This document shows positions 17,294 through 33,612 of a stretch of 64,000 nt of DNA, piece after piece. A program made the translations under genes and the position numbers. The DNA is from Chromohalobacter moromii (GTDB taxonomy: Bacteria > Pseudomonadota > Gammaproteobacteria > Pseudomonadales > Halomonadaceae). The notes under the pieces were generated by a model that was given only the letters and a program-made list of their open reading frames with translations, made no database searches and was not told where the DNA came from. The stretch's first letter is position 1. Each line of letters opens with the position of its first letter. Location of the stretch: assembly GCF_023091865.1 (NCBI RefSeq), contig NZ_JAHXDI010000003.1, positions 539,213 to 603,212 on the forward strand, in the 5' to 3' direction.

Positions 17294-17926
17294 ATGGCCA
17301 AAGACCCGCAGACCCCGACCGAGGAAGAGCTGGCTCGCGCTGAGCGCGATGCCGAACCCCAGCCGGACGATACCACCGGAGACGATGCCGAACTCGAAGG
17401 CGTCGTCGAGGATGTCGAGGCCAGCGAGGCCGATGCCGAGGCGCTCGAAAACCCGGAAGCCGACGCGCTGGCTGTGCGTGTCGAAGAGCTGGAGCAAGCC
17501 TTGGCGGAGTCCAAGGATCAGGCGGCGCGTGCCGCCGCTGAAGCGCAGAATGTGCGTCGCCGCGCGGAGCAAGATGTCGAGAAGGCACGCAAGTTCGCCT
17601 TGGAAAAATTCGTCAAGGAACTGCTGCCGGTCATCGATAGCTTGGAAAAGGCGTTGGAGTCGATGCAGGAAGGCGCTAGCGAGGTGCATCGCGAAGGGGT
17701 CTCGATGACTCTGAAGCTGCAACTCGACGTGCTTAACAAGTTCGGCGTGGAAGCCGTCGATCCGCAAGGCGAGCCGTTCGACCCTCAGGTGCATGAAGCC
17801 ATGACCATGGTGCCTAACTCGGAGGTTGAGCCCAACACCGTGATCGAGGTCATGCAGAAGGGGTACCTGTTGAATGGACGTCTGGTGCGTCCGGCGATGG
17901 TAGTCGTCAGCCAAGCCGCCAATTGA
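17294..17926 (+). CDS. grpE: GrpE nucleotide exchange factor
   Basis: GrpE releases ADP from DnaK to restart the chaperone cycle. The 210-residue product has an acidic disordered N-terminus (~1-60), the long dimeric coiled-coil helix ([34 protein letters not shown]), and the C-terminal beta domain. The last includes the family signature [26 protein letters not shown] lies upstream of the ATG at 17294. dnaK and dnaJ follow, each separately spaced. Confidence 0.97.
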   Translation: MAKDPQTPTEEELARAERDAEPQPDDTTGDDAELEGVVEDVEASEADAEALENPEADALAVRVEELEQALAESKDQAARAAAEAQNVRRRAEQDVEKARKFALEKFVKELLPVIDSLEKALESMQEGASEVHREGVSMTLKLQLDVLNKFGVEAVDPQGEPFDPQVHEAMTMVPNSEVEPNTVIEVMQKGYLLNGRLVRPAMVVVSQAAN

Positions 17927-17957
17927 TGCGGCAGGGGAGGGATGTGATGCCAATGCC

Positions 17958-17986
17958 CTTGAAAGGCGTTACCCCACCCCCCAAAT
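17958..17986 (+). promoter_or_regulatory. Sigma-32 (heat-shock) promoter of dnaK
   Basis: CTTGAAA (17958-17964), 14 bases, CCCCAAAT (17979-17986): an exact RpoH -35 and near-exact -10. It lies in the 130-base grpE-dnaK gap, so dnaK(J) can be induced apart from grpE. Confidence 0.85.
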
Positions 17987-18056
17987 AGACGAACAACGAG
18001 GCGGTAATGCCGCCGACGAACACGAAACAGTCAAGCAACGATTTTGAGGTATTCCA

Positions 18057-19991
18057 ATGGGACGCATCATCGGTATTGATTTGGGGACCACCAACTCCTG
18101 TGTTGCCATCCTTGACGGCGGCAACGCGAAGGTGATCGAAAACGCGGAAGGTGCTCGCACCACGCCGTCCATCATCGCTTACACCGACGATGGTGAGACG
18201 CTGGTTGGCCAGGCCGCCAAGCGCCAGGCCGTCACCAACCCGAGCAACACGCTGTACGCGATCAAGCGTCTGATCGGCCGCAAGTTCAAGGACGATGTCG
18301 TTCAGAAAGACATCAAGATGGTGCCTTACACCATCGCTGAAGCCGATAACGGCGATGCTTGGGTCGAGGTCAAGGGCAGCAAGTTGGCACCGCCGCAGGT
18401 TAGTGCGGAAGTGCTGAAGAAGATGAAGAAGACCGCCGAAGACTATCTCGGTGAAGAAGTCACCGACGCGGTGATCACCGTGCCGGCTTACTTCAACGAT
18501 AGCCAGCGTCAGGCCACCAAGGACGCGGGGCGCATCGCCGGTCTCGAAGTCAAGCGTATCATCAACGAGCCGACGGCGGCCGCGCTGGCCTATGGCATGG
18601 ACAAGGCGCGTGGCGACAAGACCATCGCGGTCTATGACCTGGGCGGTGGTACCTTCGATATCTCCATCATCGAAGTGGCCGATGTCGATGGCGAAACTCA
18701 GTTCGAGGTGTTGGCTACCAATGGTGACACCTTCCTGGGCGGTGAAGATTTCGATCTCAAGCTGATCGACTATCTCGTGCAGCAGTTCAAGAACGATTCT
18801 GGCATTGACCTGTCTGGTGACAGCCTCGCCATGCAGCGTCTGAAGGAAGCCGCCGAGAAGGCCAAGATCGAGCTTTCCGCCGCGCAACAGACCGAAGTCA
18901 ACCTGCCGTACATCACAGCCGATAACACGGGACCCAAGCACCTTAACGTCAAGGTGACGCGTGCCAAGCTGGAGTCGCTGGTCGAAGAGCTGGTGCAGAA
19001 CTCGTTGGCGCCTTGCAAGACCGCTCTGAGCGATGCCGGTCTATCCGCGTCCGAGATCGATGACGTCATCCTGGTGGGTGGCCAGACGCGCATGCCGCTG
19101 GTGCAGTCCAAGGTGGCTGACTTCTTCGGTAAGGACGCTCGCAAGGACGTCAATCCGGATGAAGCCGTGGCCGTTGGCGCGGCAATCCAGGGCGGCGTAC
19201 TGGGCGGCGACGTCAAGGACGTGCTGCTGCTCGATGTCACGCCGCTGACGCTGGGCATCGAAACCCTGGGTGGCGTGATGACGCCGCTGATCGAGAAGAA
19301 CACCACCATCCCGACCAAGAAGACGCAAACCTTCTCGACGGCGGATGACAACCAGACGGCCGTGACCATTCACGTGCAGCAGGGTGAGCGCAAGCAGTCC
19401 AGCGGCAACAAGTCACTGGGTCGCTTCGATCTGGCCGACATTCCGCCGGCGCCGCGTGGCGTGCCGCAGATCGAAGTCGCCTTCGATTTGGACGCCAACG
19501 GCATTCTCAACGTGTCCGCCAAGGACAAGGCTACCGGCAAGGAACAGTCCATCGTCATCAAGGCCTCTGGTGGTCTTTCCGACGAAGAGATCGATCAGAT
19601 GGTCCAGGACGCCGAAGCGCATGAGGCCGAGGACAAGAAGTTCGAGGAACTGGTGCAGCTGCGTAACCAGGCCGATGGCATGGTCCATGCCGCGCGCAAG
19701 ACCCTCGAAGAAGCCGGCGACAAGGTCGAGGCCAGCGAGAAAGAGCAGATCGAGACCGCGATCAGCGAACTCGAGGAAGCCACCAAGGGCGACGACCAGG
19801 AGCATATCCAGGCCAAGCTCGACGCGCTGACCGAAGCCTCCGGCAACCTGGCGCAGAAGATGTACGCCGAACAAGGCGATGCGAGCGCCGAGGGTGGTGA
19901 GCAGCAAGCCGACGATGGCGCCCAGAAGAAAGAAGACGACGTGGTTGACGCCGAGTACGAGGAAGTCAACGACGACCAGAAAAAGCAGTAA
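18057..19991 (+). CDS. dnaK: Chaperone DnaK (Hsp70)
   Basis: DnaK is the ATP-driven Hsp70 that binds exposed hydrophobic peptides and works with DnaJ and GrpE. The 644-residue product has the ATPase domain ([10 protein letters not shown] at residues 4-13, [27 protein letters not shown]), the linker [13 protein letters not shown], the peptide-binding beta domain and a helical lid. It ends in the acidic [15 protein letters not shown] tail common in gammaproteobacteria. Family length and motifs are intact. It has its own sigma-32 promoter and dnaJ follows after 90 bases. Confidence 0.98.
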   Translation: MGRIIGIDLGTTNSCVAILDGGNAKVIENAEGARTTPSIIAYTDDGETLVGQAAKRQAVTNPSNTLYAIKRLIGRKFKDDVVQKDIKMVPYTIAEADNGDAWVEVKGSKLAPPQVSAEVLKKMKKTAEDYLGEEVTDAVITVPAYFNDSQRQATKDAGRIAGLEVKRIINEPTAAALAYGMDKARGDKTIAVYDLGGGTFDISIIEVADVDGETQFEVLATNGDTFLGGEDFDLKLIDYLVQQFKNDSGIDLSGDSLAMQRLKEAAEKAKIELSAAQQTEVNLPYITADNTGPKHLNVKVTRAKLESLVEELVQNSLAPCKTALSDAGLSASEIDDVILVGGQTRMPLVQSKVADFFGKDARKDVNPDEAVAVGAAIQGGVLGGDVKDVLLLDVTPLTLGIETLGGVMTPLIEKNTTIPTKKTQTFSTADDNQTAVTIHVQQGERKQSSGNKSLGRFDLADIPPAPRGVPQIEVAFDLDANGILNVSAKDKATGKEQSIVIKASGGLSDEEIDQMVQDAEAHEAEDKKFEELVQLRNQADGMVHAARKTLEEAGDKVEASEKEQIETAISELEEATKGDDQEHIQAKLDALTEASGNLAQKMYAEQGDASAEGGEQQADDGAQKKEDDVVDAEYEEVNDDQKKQ

Positions 19992-20081
19992 CCACGACGT
20001 CTGATGCTCGCATGACGGCAGCGCGGGGGATGCTCTCCCGCGTTGCTGTTTGCGCAGCGCCGACACGGAGGCGGACCATCC

Positions 20082-21221
20082 ATGTCCAAGCGTGACTATT
20101 ACGAAATATTGGGCATCGAGCGGGGAGCCGATCAGAAAGAGATCAAAAAGGCTTACCGTCGACTCGCCCAGAAGTACCATCCGGATCGCAACCCGGATGA
20201 TGACACCTCGGCGGAGAAGTTCCGCGAAGTCTCCGAGGCTTATGAAGTCCTCGCCGATGAAGAAAAGCGTGCTGCCTATGACCAGTTCGGCCATGCCGGC
20301 GTCGACGGTCAAGGGGGCGGCGGCTTCGGTGGCGGTGGCGCCGGAGCAGGCGGATTCAGCGATATCTTCGGCGATGTGTTCGGCGATATCTTCGGGGGCG
20401 GTGGTCGTCGCAACCCCAATGCGCCGCAGCGTGGTGCCGACCTGCGCTACAACCTCGAGATCGATCTAGAGGACGCCGTTGCCGGTACCACGGTCGATAT
20501 TCGCGTACCGCGTCACGTCGCATGTGAGCATTGCGATGGCGATGGTGCCGAGCCGGGTTCCAGTAAGGAAACCTGCCCGACCTGTCATGGTCAGGGTCAG
20601 GTGCGCATGCAGCAGGGCTTCTTCGCCGTGCAGCAGACCTGCCCGACCTGTCATGGTGCTGGTCAGAGCATCAAGGTGCCGTGCCGCAAGTGTCATGGTG
20701 AAGGTCGCGTGCGCGAAACGCGGACCTTGTCGGTGAAGATTCCGGCTGGGGTCGATACTGGCGATCGGATTCGTCTCAACAACGAAGGTGAATCGGGGCT
20801 CAACGGTGGGCCGCCGGGTGACCTTTACGTACAGGCGGCGATCAAGCCGCACCCGATCTTCGAGCGTGACGGTCGCCATCTGCTGTGTGACGTACCGATC
20901 AACTTCATCGATGCGACGCTGGGCGGCGAGCTGGAAGTGCCGACCCTGGACGGTCGAGTCAAGTTGAAGATTCCGCCGGAGACGCAAACCGGCAAGATGT
21001 TCCGGCTCAAGGGCAAGGGCGTCAAACCGGTTCGCGGCGGCCCGCCAGGCGATCTGTTGTGCAAGGTCGTGGTGGAGACGCCGGTCAACTTGAGCGAGGA
21101 GCAGAAGGACTTGCTGCGCAGCTTCCAGGAAAGCCTGGACGGCAGCAACAGCCATCACTCGCCCAAGAAGTCGAGCTTCTTCGACGGCGTGAAGAAGTTC
21201 TTCGAGGACATGAAGCCGTAG
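20082..21221 (+). CDS. dnaJ: Co-chaperone DnaJ (Hsp40)
   Basis: DnaJ delivers substrates to DnaK and stimulates its ATPase. The 379-residue product shows the J domain with the HPD motif (KYHPDRNP), the Gly/Phe-rich linker, and four zinc-binding CxxCxGxG repeats ([32 protein letters not shown]). Two beta-barrel substrate domains follow. The start at [11 protein letters not shown] (20082) matches the family; the 13-codon upstream extension of the frame does not. Confidence 0.97.
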   Translation: MSKRDYYEILGIERGADQKEIKKAYRRLAQKYHPDRNPDDDTSAEKFREVSEAYEVLADEEKRAAYDQFGHAGVDGQGGGGFGGGGAGAGGFSDIFGDVFGDIFGGGGRRNPNAPQRGADLRYNLEIDLEDAVAGTTVDIRVPRHVACEHCDGDGAEPGSSKETCPTCHGQGQVRMQQGFFAVQQTCPTCHGAGQSIKVPCRKCHGEGRVRETRTLSVKIPAGVDTGDRIRLNNEGESGLNGGPPGDLYVQAAIKPHPIFERDGRHLLCDVPINFIDATLGGELEVPTLDGRVKLKIPPETQTGKMFRLKGKGVKPVRGGPPGDLLCKVVVETPVNLSEEQKDLLRSFQESLDGSNSHHSPKKSSFFDGVKKFFEDMKP

Positions 21222-21243
21222 GCGACATGTACGGCTGTCTTCG

Positions 21244-21276
21244 ACCCCGCCATGGTTCCCATGGCGGGGTTTTTTC
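21244..21276 (+). terminator. Intrinsic terminator after dnaJ
   Basis: A 12-bp stem ACCCCGCCATGG/CCATGGCGGGGT with a TTC loop, followed by T6. Confidence 0.93.
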
Positions 21277-21406
21277 GTTATGTGGCGGTAGATGCCGGTT
21301 ATGGTGCGAGGCCTAGCCGGCCTCGAACGCCTCGTTGCGTGGAAGACGCCTCTATGCATGCCATAATGAAAGGGTTGTTAGAATGCTAATCGAATAGGGA
21401 GGTCCT

Positions 21407-21697
21407 ATGTCTGAGTCCCAAGCTGTCGTGTCGACGACATCCGGTTCGCGGTATATCAATCGCCTGTGCAAGCACTGGCAGCACAAGCTGGACGTTTCCC
21501 ACGATGAGCATCAGGGGCGCGTCACGTTCGATGGCGGGGTGTGCCACATGCGCGCCGAGGCAGGTGCCTTGCATCTTCAACTGACGGCCGAGGACGCGGC
21601 GATCCGCGAGCGTCTTGAAGAGGTCGTGGCGGTACACCTCAAGCGGATGGCTAGCCGTGAGGAGCTCGATATCGTCTGGCAGCCTGGCGTGGCTTGA
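21407..21697 (+). CDS. DUF2218 family protein of unknown function
   Basis: A 96-residue soluble protein matching the DUF2218 pattern: STTSGSRYINRLCKHWQHK, VTFDGGVCHMRAEAGALHL, ERLEEVVAVHLKRMASREEL. Nothing is known of its biochemical role; some relatives sit beside iron-uptake or siderophore genes, but no such genes are near here. It begins after GGGAGG (21399-21404) and lies between the dnaJ terminator and dapB. With no terminator before dapB, cotranscription is possible. Confidence 0.8.
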   Translation: MSESQAVVSTTSGSRYINRLCKHWQHKLDVSHDEHQGRVTFDGGVCHMRAEAGALHLQLTAEDAAIRERLEEVVAVHLKRMASREELDIVWQPGVA

Positions 21698-21807
21698 TGC
21701 CGGCGGCCTCATCCGCGATCACGTCATATTCATGAGTGGCGGTGTGCGTGACGGGAATGCGGGACGGTTTGGTATACTCCCCGTCATTCATCGACACGTA
21801 ATCGTAA

Positions 21808-22626
<819 letters not shown>

Positions 22627-22714
22627 TCTGCGATCTGCAAATCGCGTATCATCGAGCCAATTTGGCCAAGCAAATGCATTGGTGGCCACAGGGATCCGAG
22701 CGAATGACAATAAG

Positions 22715-22758
22715 GCGGGATGAAACCGGACTTCTTTCAGGTTTCGTCCCGCTTTTTT
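22715..22758 (+). terminator. Terminator or attenuator in the dapB-carA gap
   Basis: A 13-bp stem GCGGGATGAAACC/GGTTTCGTCCCGC (one T-G pair) with a 12-base loop and T6. It lies 88 bases after dapB and 111 before carA. A CCAAT/ATTGG pairing just upstream (near 22655-22685) might form a competing structure. Either a dapB terminator or an attenuator of carAB. Confidence 0.8.
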
Positions 22759-22869
22759 ACGACCCGCGAGCAGCGGTCGTCGATACTCTCAGTGCTCCTT
22801 GAATACGAAGGGGCCGGTGACTCGCCGGCCCTGGCTCAGACTCGCGCATGACAAGGGGAGGACGTTGCG

Positions 22870-24015
22870 TTGATCAGACCCGCGATATTGGCCTTGGAAG
22901 ACGGCAGTGTATTTCATGGCAGTGCCATCGGAGCCGATGGGCAAACGAGTGGTGAAGTGGTTTTCAATACGGCCATGACTGGCTATCAGGAAATCCTTAC
23001 CGACCCCTCCTACACGCGACAAATCGTTACCCTCACCTATCCTCATATCGGCAATACCGGCGTCAACGCCGAGGACATCGAGTCTGCCGCCATCGCTGCG
23101 GCCGGTCTGGTGATCCGTGACTTGCCTCTCATGGCCAGCAATTTCCGCAGCGAGGCGAGCCTCGACGAGTATCTCACGCGTGGCAATGTGCTGGGCATCG
23201 CCGATATCGACACACGGCGCTTGACGCGACTGTTGCGCGACAAGGGCGCGCAGAATGGCGCGATCCTGGCAGGCAGCGAGGCCGAGGGCGAGGATGCCGT
23301 CGAGCGAGCCTTGGCGGCGGCGCGCGCCTTTCCCGGCCTCAAAGGCATGGATCTCGCCAAGGAAGTGAGTTGTCGCGAGACTTACGAATGGAGCGAAGGA
23401 GAGTGGTCGCTGGACAGCGGCTATGCCGATGCGGCCGAGCGCGAGCGTCCGTTTCATGTGGTGGCGTATGACTATGGGGCGAAGTTCAACATCCTGCGGA
23501 TGTTGGCCTCGCGCGGATGCCGCCTGACGGTGGTGCCGGCACAGACCCCGGCCGCCGAGGTGCTGGCGATGAACCCCGATGGCGTCTTCCTGGCCAATGG
23601 GCCTGGCGACCCGGAGCCTTGCGATTACGCCATCGCGGCTATTCGCGAGGTCATCGCCGCCGATGTGCCGCTGTTCGGCATTTGCCTGGGGCACCAACTG
23701 CTTGGGTTGGCCTCCGGAGCGCGTACGGTGAAGATGAACAACGGCCATCATGGTGCCAACCATCCGGTTGAGGATCTCGATACCGGCCGGGTAATGATCA
23801 CCAGTCAGAATCACGGCTTCGCGGTCGACGAAGCGAGTCTACCGGCCAACGTGCGGGCCACGCACCGCTCGCTGTTCGATGGCACGTTGCAAGGCATCGA
23901 GCGTACCGATTGCCCGGCGTTCAGCTTTCAGGGCCATCCCGAGGCCAGCCCCGGCCCGCGCGATGTCGCGCCGCTATTCGACCGCTTCATCGCCTCGATG
24001 CAAGCGCGTCGCTAA
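22870..24015 (+). CDS. carA: Carbamoyl-phosphate synthase small (glutaminase) subunit
   Basis: CarA hydrolyses glutamine and channels ammonia to CarB for carbamoyl phosphate, which feeds arginine and pyrimidine synthesis. The 381-residue product has the N-terminal CPSase domain ([26 protein letters not shown]) and a class I amidotransferase domain. The latter carries the nucleophile cysteine in [15 protein letters not shown] and the His/Glu pair in [11 protein letters not shown]. The start is TTG at 22870: GGGGAGGA lies 7 bases upstream, and no in-frame ATG fits the conserved N-terminus. Confidence 0.96.
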   Translation: MIRPAILALEDGSVFHGSAIGADGQTSGEVVFNTAMTGYQEILTDPSYTRQIVTLTYPHIGNTGVNAEDIESAAIAAAGLVIRDLPLMASNFRSEASLDEYLTRGNVLGIADIDTRRLTRLLRDKGAQNGAILAGSEAEGEDAVERALAAARAFPGLKGMDLAKEVSCRETYEWSEGEWSLDSGYADAAERERPFHVVAYDYGAKFNILRMLASRGCRLTVVPAQTPAAEVLAMNPDGVFLANGPGDPEPCDYAIAAIREVIAADVPLFGICLGHQLLGLASGARTVKMNNGHHGANHPVEDLDTGRVMITSQNHGFAVDEASLPANVRATHRSLFDGTLQGIERTDCPAFSFQGHPEASPGPRDVAPLFDRFIASMQARR

Positions 24016-24020
24016 GGCCC

Positions 24021-24045
24021 CGCCTCCGCGCGGCGGAGGCGTTTT
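24021..24045 (+). terminator. Terminator-like hairpin between carA and carB
   Basis: An 8-bp stem CGCCTCCG/CGGAGGCG with a 5-base loop and only TTTT after it. It may reduce rather than stop read-through, since CarA and CarB are needed in equal amounts. Confidence 0.5.
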
Positions 24046-24087
24046 CACGTTGAGCCGTCGTCAGTCACCAAGTTAGCGGGAATCGTC

Positions 24088-27314
<3,227 letters not shown>

Positions 27315-27318
<4 letters not shown>

Positions 27319-27791
27319 ATAAGGTCCCGATGACCGTCGCAGGTGAGCAAGGCCTGCGAAAGGAGCTCGAGCACCTCAAGAGCGTGGAGCGCCCCCAGGT
27401 GATCAACGCCATTGCCGAGGCGCGTGAACACGGTGATCTCAAGGAGAACGCCGAGTACCATGCTGCGCGGGAGCAGCAAGGGTTCATCGAAGGGCGCATT
27501 CAGGAAATCGAGGGCAAGCTGTCCGCGTCGCAGGTGATCGACGTCACCAAGTTGCCCAAGACCGGCAAGGTGATCTTCGGCGTGACGGTCGAATTGATCA
27601 ACCTCCAGGACGATGAGGAAGTGCGTTACCGCATCGTCGGCGAAGACGAAGCCGACATCAAAGAGGGGCGGATTTCCGTGACATCGCCGATCGCGCGCGC
27701 TCTGATCGGTAAGGAAGAAGGCGATACCGTGTTAGTGCGCACGCCGGGTGGCGACGTCGAATACGAAATTGCCGGGGTCGAGCACCTCTGA
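27315..27791 (+). CDS. greA: Transcription elongation factor GreA
   Basis: GreA enters the secondary channel of backtracked RNA polymerase and stimulates cleavage of the extruded RNA. The 158-residue product has the N-terminal coiled coil with the acidic tip [19 protein letters not shown] and the C-terminal FKBP-like domain. AGGAG is 7 bases before the ATG, which overlaps the carB stop. The last codons run into a 7-base tandem repeat. Confidence 0.97.
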
Positions 27792-27817
27792 GCTACGAGC
27801 TACGAGCTACGAGCTAA
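27790..27817. repeat. Four-copy 7-base tandem repeat at the greA stop
   Basis: GAGCTAC is repeated three times and followed by GAGCTAA, beginning within the greA stop codon region. It lies between stop and terminator, so a copy-number change would not alter GreA. Confidence 0.9.
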
Positions 27818-27845
27818 AAACGCCAGCGATATCGCTGGCGTTTTT
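27816..27845. terminator. Bidirectional terminator between greA and yhbY
   Basis: A perfect 30-base palindrome: AAAAACGCCAGCGAT joined directly to ATCGCTGGCGTTTTT, serving both convergent genes. Confidence 0.93.
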
Positions 27846-27879
27846 CATTTCGGGGATTCTGCTTTTCGCGGCTCGCGGC

Positions 27880-28206
27880 TTAGCGCCGGCCGTGGTGGTT
27901 CTCGAAGCGCTGGATGTTGGATAGCTTGGGATTGACGCGAGGGTTGCGGCGATAAAGCAGCGCAACCTTGCCGATCGTCTGGACGAGTTCGCTGTGGCTG
28001 GCCTCGGTCAATTCGTCGATCACGGTTTGGCGGGCATCGCGATCGCCGATGGCAAGCTTGACCTTGATCAGTTCGTGATCTTCCAGGGCGCGAGCGAGCT
28101 CGGCCAAGACGCCTTCGGTCAGCCCGTTTTCCGAGACCGTCACCACGGGGTTCAAGTGGTGGCCGATGCTGCGAAATGCTTTCTTTTGTGCCTGTGACAA
28201 GCTCAT
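27880..28206 (-). CDS. yhbY: YhbY, CRM-domain ribosome-associated RNA-binding protein
   Basis: A 108-residue protein made of one CRM domain. The family pattern is complete: LSQAQKKAFRSIGHHLNPVVTV at the N-terminus, the GLTEGVLAELARALEDHELIKVKL segment, and IGKVALLYRRN. In E. coli YhbY associates with pre-50S particles. The location opposite greA and next to rlmE, another 50S-related gene, is conserved in gammaproteobacteria. The C-terminus is basic. Confidence 0.93.
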   Translation of the reverse strand: MSLSQAQKKAFRSIGHHLNPVVTVSENGLTEGVLAELARALEDHELIKVKLAIGDRDARQTVIDELTEASHSELVQTIGKVALLYRRNPRVNPKLSNIQRFENHHGRR

Positions 28207-28465
28207 GGTATCGTGACTGTTCCGGGTTGGCGGACACTCGGCGTGTTGCCGAGGGCGTTATCTGAATGCGGCCAAGCCGCAGACCGGCGCAACTGTTGTC
28301 GGTCGTTCTGGCCTTGCGGCCAGCCCTCGATAAGTGTGGCGCCGAGAAAAGATAGAACGCGCCATGTTACGGGGAAAGCGGCGTCTTGGAAAGGCCGTGC
28401 CGCCCGCTCAGCTAGCCCGCCCTGCCTTCCGGATGAGTTTAGACCGCTATCGATTTAGGTGACCC

Positions 28466-29098
28466 GTGGCACGTTCCTCGCATACTAGCAAGCGCTCGGC
28501 CTCTTGGCTCAAGGAGCACTTCGACGATCGCTACGTACAGCGCTCGTGGCAAGATGGCTATCGCTCGCGGGCGAGTTACAAGTTACTCGAGCTCGATGCC
28601 AAGGATGCGCTGTTCAAGCCGGGCATGACCGTCATCGATCTTGGCGCCGCACCCGGCGGATGGAGCCAGGTTGCCGCCGATAAGGTCGGAACCAAGGGTT
28701 GTGTGGTGGCGTCGGACCTCCTGGAGATAGATACGCTGGCCGGGGTGACGTTCGTACAGGGCGATTTCACTGAAATGGATGTGCTGGAGCGGATTCTTGC
28801 CGCCTTGGAAGGGCGTCGTGTCGACCTTGTGATGTCCGACATGGCCCCCAATATGAGTGGTATGGCGGCCATCGATCAGCCCCAGGCGATGTATCTCGTC
28901 GAGCTGGCGCTGGATCTGGCGCGCCAAACCTTATCGCCCGGTGGGCGCTTTCTGGCCAAGGTCTTCCAGGGAGAAGGGTTCGATGCATATTTGAAAGAGC
29001 TGCGTAGCAGCTTTCGCAAGGTGACGACTCGCAAGCCGGAGGCCTCGCGTGCCCGTTCGCGCGAAGTCTATCTGTTTGCAGAAGGATTCCACGGCTGA
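28466..29098 (+). CDS. rlmE: 23S rRNA 2'-O-ribose U2552 methyltransferase
   Basis: RlmE (FtsJ/RrmJ) methylates U2552 in the peptidyl-transferase A loop with S-adenosylmethionine and is heat-shock-induced in E. coli. The 210-residue product has [13 protein letters not shown], the SAM motif [16 protein letters not shown] and the K-D-K-E catalytic residues, seen in [17 protein letters not shown] and LAKVFQGEG. The start is GTG at 28466. ftsH follows after 138 bases, the usual rlmE-ftsH pair. Confidence 0.96.
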   Translation: MARSSHTSKRSASWLKEHFDDRYVQRSWQDGYRSRASYKLLELDAKDALFKPGMTVIDLGAAPGGWSQVAADKVGTKGCVVASDLLEIDTLAGVTFVQGDFTEMDVLERILAALEGRRVDLVMSDMAPNMSGMAAIDQPQAMYLVELALDLARQTLSPGGRFLAKVFQGEGFDAYLKELRSSFRKVTTRKPEASRARSREVYLFAEGFHG

Positions 29099-29236
29099 GC
29101 TTGCGTCCATAGGACTTGCCCTCAGGCGTATCGGCTCGATAGTCAGAATGACTTGGTAGTCGGAACGCTTCTTGTGGTGTAGTGTCCAATCTATGGTCCT
29201 GCTTGGCAGACAGTTGCATGCAATGAGGGTATTCCC

Positions 29237-31201
<1,965 letters not shown>

Positions 31202-31323
31202 TATTCATGTTGCTCTATCTTCCAACGGGCGCCGCATAGCGGCGCCCGTTGGCGTTTAGGGCGTGCTTACACTCTGGCCGACGCATGGTAAGGTAGACGT
31301 TTGACGTTGCAACGGCTCTGATC

Positions 31324-32190
31324 ATGCAAGACCGATACGCCATGCCCATGCAGCTGCGCTGTGGGCGCCATCAGCTCGACCTCTCGTATCCTCGCGTCAT
31401 GGGGATCCTCAATGTCACGCCCGATTCGTTTTCCGATGGCGGCCGCTATAACGCCTTGGATGAGGCCGTGCGTCACGCCGAAACCATGCTGGCGGAGGGG
31501 GCGTCGATTATCGATATCGGCGGCGAGTCGACACGTCCTGGGGCCTCGCCGGTGCCGCTGCAGGAAGAGCTGGATCGGGTGTTGCCGGTGGTGGAGCGTT
31601 TGGTTAACGAGCTGGATGCATTGGTGTCGTTGGACACCAGTCGCGGCGAAGTGATGCGTGAGGCGGCATCGCGGGGCGCTGGCATGATCAATGACGTGCG
31701 CAGTCTGCGCTGGCCCGGCGCGCTGGAGGCCGCGGCGATGAGCGGCTTGCCGGTATGCGTGATGCATATGCTGGGCGAGCCTACCGACATGCAGCGGGCA
31801 CCGCATTATGAGGTGCCGATCGAGGAAGCGGTGGCCGCTTTCCTCGAGACGCGTATCGCCGAATGCGAGGCGGCAGGAGTTCGGCGCGACCAGTTGGTGC
31901 TCGATCCAGGCTTTGGTTTCGGCAAGCGTGTCGAGCATAACCTGCGCTTGCTGAATCGCATGCAACCATTGACTGATTTTGGGCTCCCCGTGCTGGCCGG
32001 TATGTCACGTAAGAGTATGATTGGCAAAGTGCTGGCGCGTCCCGTTGAGGAGCGCCTGCCGGGCGGCCTGGCGCTTGCTACGATGGCGGTAGAGCGTGGG
32101 GCGCGTATCGTGCGCGTCCACGATGTGGGACCGACGGTGGATGCGGTCAATATGACTTGGGCAGTGCTACAGGAAGGCACCGACGCATGA
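31324..32190 (+). CDS. folP: Dihydropteroate synthase
   Basis: FolP condenses p-aminobenzoate with hydroxymethyl-dihydropterin diphosphate in folate synthesis and is the sulfonamide target. The 288-residue TIM barrel shows [15 protein letters not shown], the [11 protein letters not shown] motif, DPGFGFGK and the [10 protein letters not shown] phosphate-binding block. The start at 31324 or the ATG 18 bases later are both possible. It overlaps glmM by ATGA and follows ftsH, the conserved ftsH-folP-glmM order. Confidence 0.96.
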   Translation: MQDRYAMPMQLRCGRHQLDLSYPRVMGILNVTPDSFSDGGRYNALDEAVRHAETMLAEGASIIDIGGESTRPGASPVPLQEELDRVLPVVERLVNELDALVSLDTSRGEVMREAASRGAGMINDVRSLRWPGALEAAAMSGLPVCVMHMLGEPTDMQRAPHYEVPIEEAVAAFLETRIAECEAAGVRRDQLVLDPGFGFGKRVEHNLRLLNRMQPLTDFGLPVLAGMSRKSMIGKVLARPVEERLPGGLALATMAVERGARIVRVHDVGPTVDAVNMTWAVLQEGTDA

Positions 32191-33548
32191 CACGACGCTA
32201 TTTTGGAACCGATGGTATTCGCGGCACGGTGGGGGAGCCTCCCATTACCGCCGATTTCGTATTGAAACTGGGCTGGGCGATGGGCCGTGTGCTGTCACGC
32301 CACACGGGGCGCAAGTCGCGCGCCAAGGTGTTGATCGGCAAGGATACGCGGATTTCGGGCTATATGTTCGAGTCTGCCCTGGAAGCGGGACTATCGGCAG
32401 CAGGGGTCGATGTATCATTGCTGGGACCGATGCCCACGCCGGGTATCGCGTACTTGACTCGGACGTTCCGTGCTGATGCGGGAATCGTCATTTCTGCGTC
32501 GCACAATCCGTTTCAGGATAATGGTATCAAGTTCTTCTCCGCCGAGGGCGTCAAGCTTGCTGATGCCGTCGAGGAAGAGATCGAGGCGGAGCTCGAACAG
32601 CCGCTATCCACGGTTGCACCGGCGGCCTTGGGCAAGGCGCTGCGTATCTCGGATGCTGCAGGACGCTACATCGAATTCTGCAAGTCTACGGTGCCCGACC
32701 GTCTGACCCTAGAAGGCCTCAAGGTGGTGCTTGATTGCGCGCATGGCGCAACTTACCACATCGCGCCCAGCGTGTTACGCGAATTGGGCGCCGAGGTTAG
32801 CTTGATCGGCGTCGACCCGGATGGGCTCAATATCAACCAGGGCGTGGGATCCACGCATCCCGACGCCTTGCGTGCAGCGGTGATTGAGCGTGGCGCCGAT
32901 CTCGGCATGGCGTTGGATGGCGATGGCGACCGGGTGATTCTCGTCGATGCCGAGGGGCATGAGGTCGACGGCGACGACATTCTTTATCTGATCGCACGGG
33001 ACCGGTGCGCGCGGGACCTGCTGGGCGGCGGTGTGGTGGGCACCTTGATGTCCAACTTCGGCCTAGCGGCGGCGCTGGAAGCCTTGGGCATTCCCTTCGA
33101 GCGTGCCAAGGTCGGCGATCGCTACGTCATGGAGCGATTGGCGGCCAACGGCTGGCAGTTGGGCGGCGAGTCCTCTGGGCACATCGTCTGCGGTCACGTG
33201 CAGTCGACCGGCGATGGGATCGTGTCGGCGCTTCAAGTGCTAGCGATCATGGTACGCGAATCCTCGTCGCTGTCGGGCCTGCTCAAGGGTTTCGAGAAAG
33301 CGCCGCAGGCGTTAGTCAACGTACGCTTGACCTCCGATGTCGATAACGAGGCGCTGTTGGCCAATGAGCAGGTGCGTCATGCCGTTGCTTCAGTCGAGGC
33401 GGAGCTGGGTGACGAGGGACGTGTGTTGTTGCGCCCCTCGGGCACCGAACCCTTGATCCGCGTCATGGTTGAAGGGCGTCCCCATTTCGATGTCGACGCG
33501 TTGGCCAGGCGCATTGCTGACGATATCGAGGGGCAAATGGCGCGCTGA
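32187..33548 (+). CDS. glmM: Phosphoglucosamine mutase
   Basis: GlmM converts glucosamine-6-phosphate to glucosamine-1-phosphate on the way to UDP-GlcNAc for peptidoglycan and LPS. The 453-residue product begins [14 protein letters not shown]. The phosphoserine loop is [12 protein letters not shown] with Ser105, the metal loop is LDGDGDRV, the sugar loop is GGESSGH and the phosphate site [12 protein letters not shown]. The ATG overlaps the folP stop, so the two are translationally coupled. Confidence 0.97.
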   Translation: MTRRYFGTDGIRGTVGEPPITADFVLKLGWAMGRVLSRHTGRKSRAKVLIGKDTRISGYMFESALEAGLSAAGVDVSLLGPMPTPGIAYLTRTFRADAGIVISASHNPFQDNGIKFFSAEGVKLADAVEEEIEAELEQPLSTVAPAALGKALRISDAAGRYIEFCKSTVPDRLTLEGLKVVLDCAHGATYHIAPSVLRELGAEVSLIGVDPDGLNINQGVGSTHPDALRAAVIERGADLGMALDGDGDRVILVDAEGHEVDGDDILYLIARDRCARDLLGGGVVGTLMSNFGLAAALEALGIPFERAKVGDRYVMERLAANGWQLGGESSGHIVCGHVQSTGDGIVSALQVLAIMVRESSSLSGLLKGFEKAPQALVNVRLTSDVDNEALLANEQVRHAVASVEAELGDEGRVLLRPSGTEPLIRVMVEGRPHFDVDALARRIADDIEGQMAR

Positions 33549-33612
33549 GGCGCGCATATTGTGTTGTCAATACGCCTCCTATACCATGGCGCTCCATTCG
33601 GAGGACTGTTCT

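Noticed and set aside
17907..18941. A 344-codon minus-strand frame opposite dnaK
   Set aside because: It is the antisense shadow of the highly codon-biased dnaK; its translation has no recognisable domain.
28213..28458. An 81-codon frame between yhbY and rlmE
   Set aside because: Arg/Ser/Cys-rich with no similarity; the 259-base gap is a divergent promoter region in which I see no other feature.
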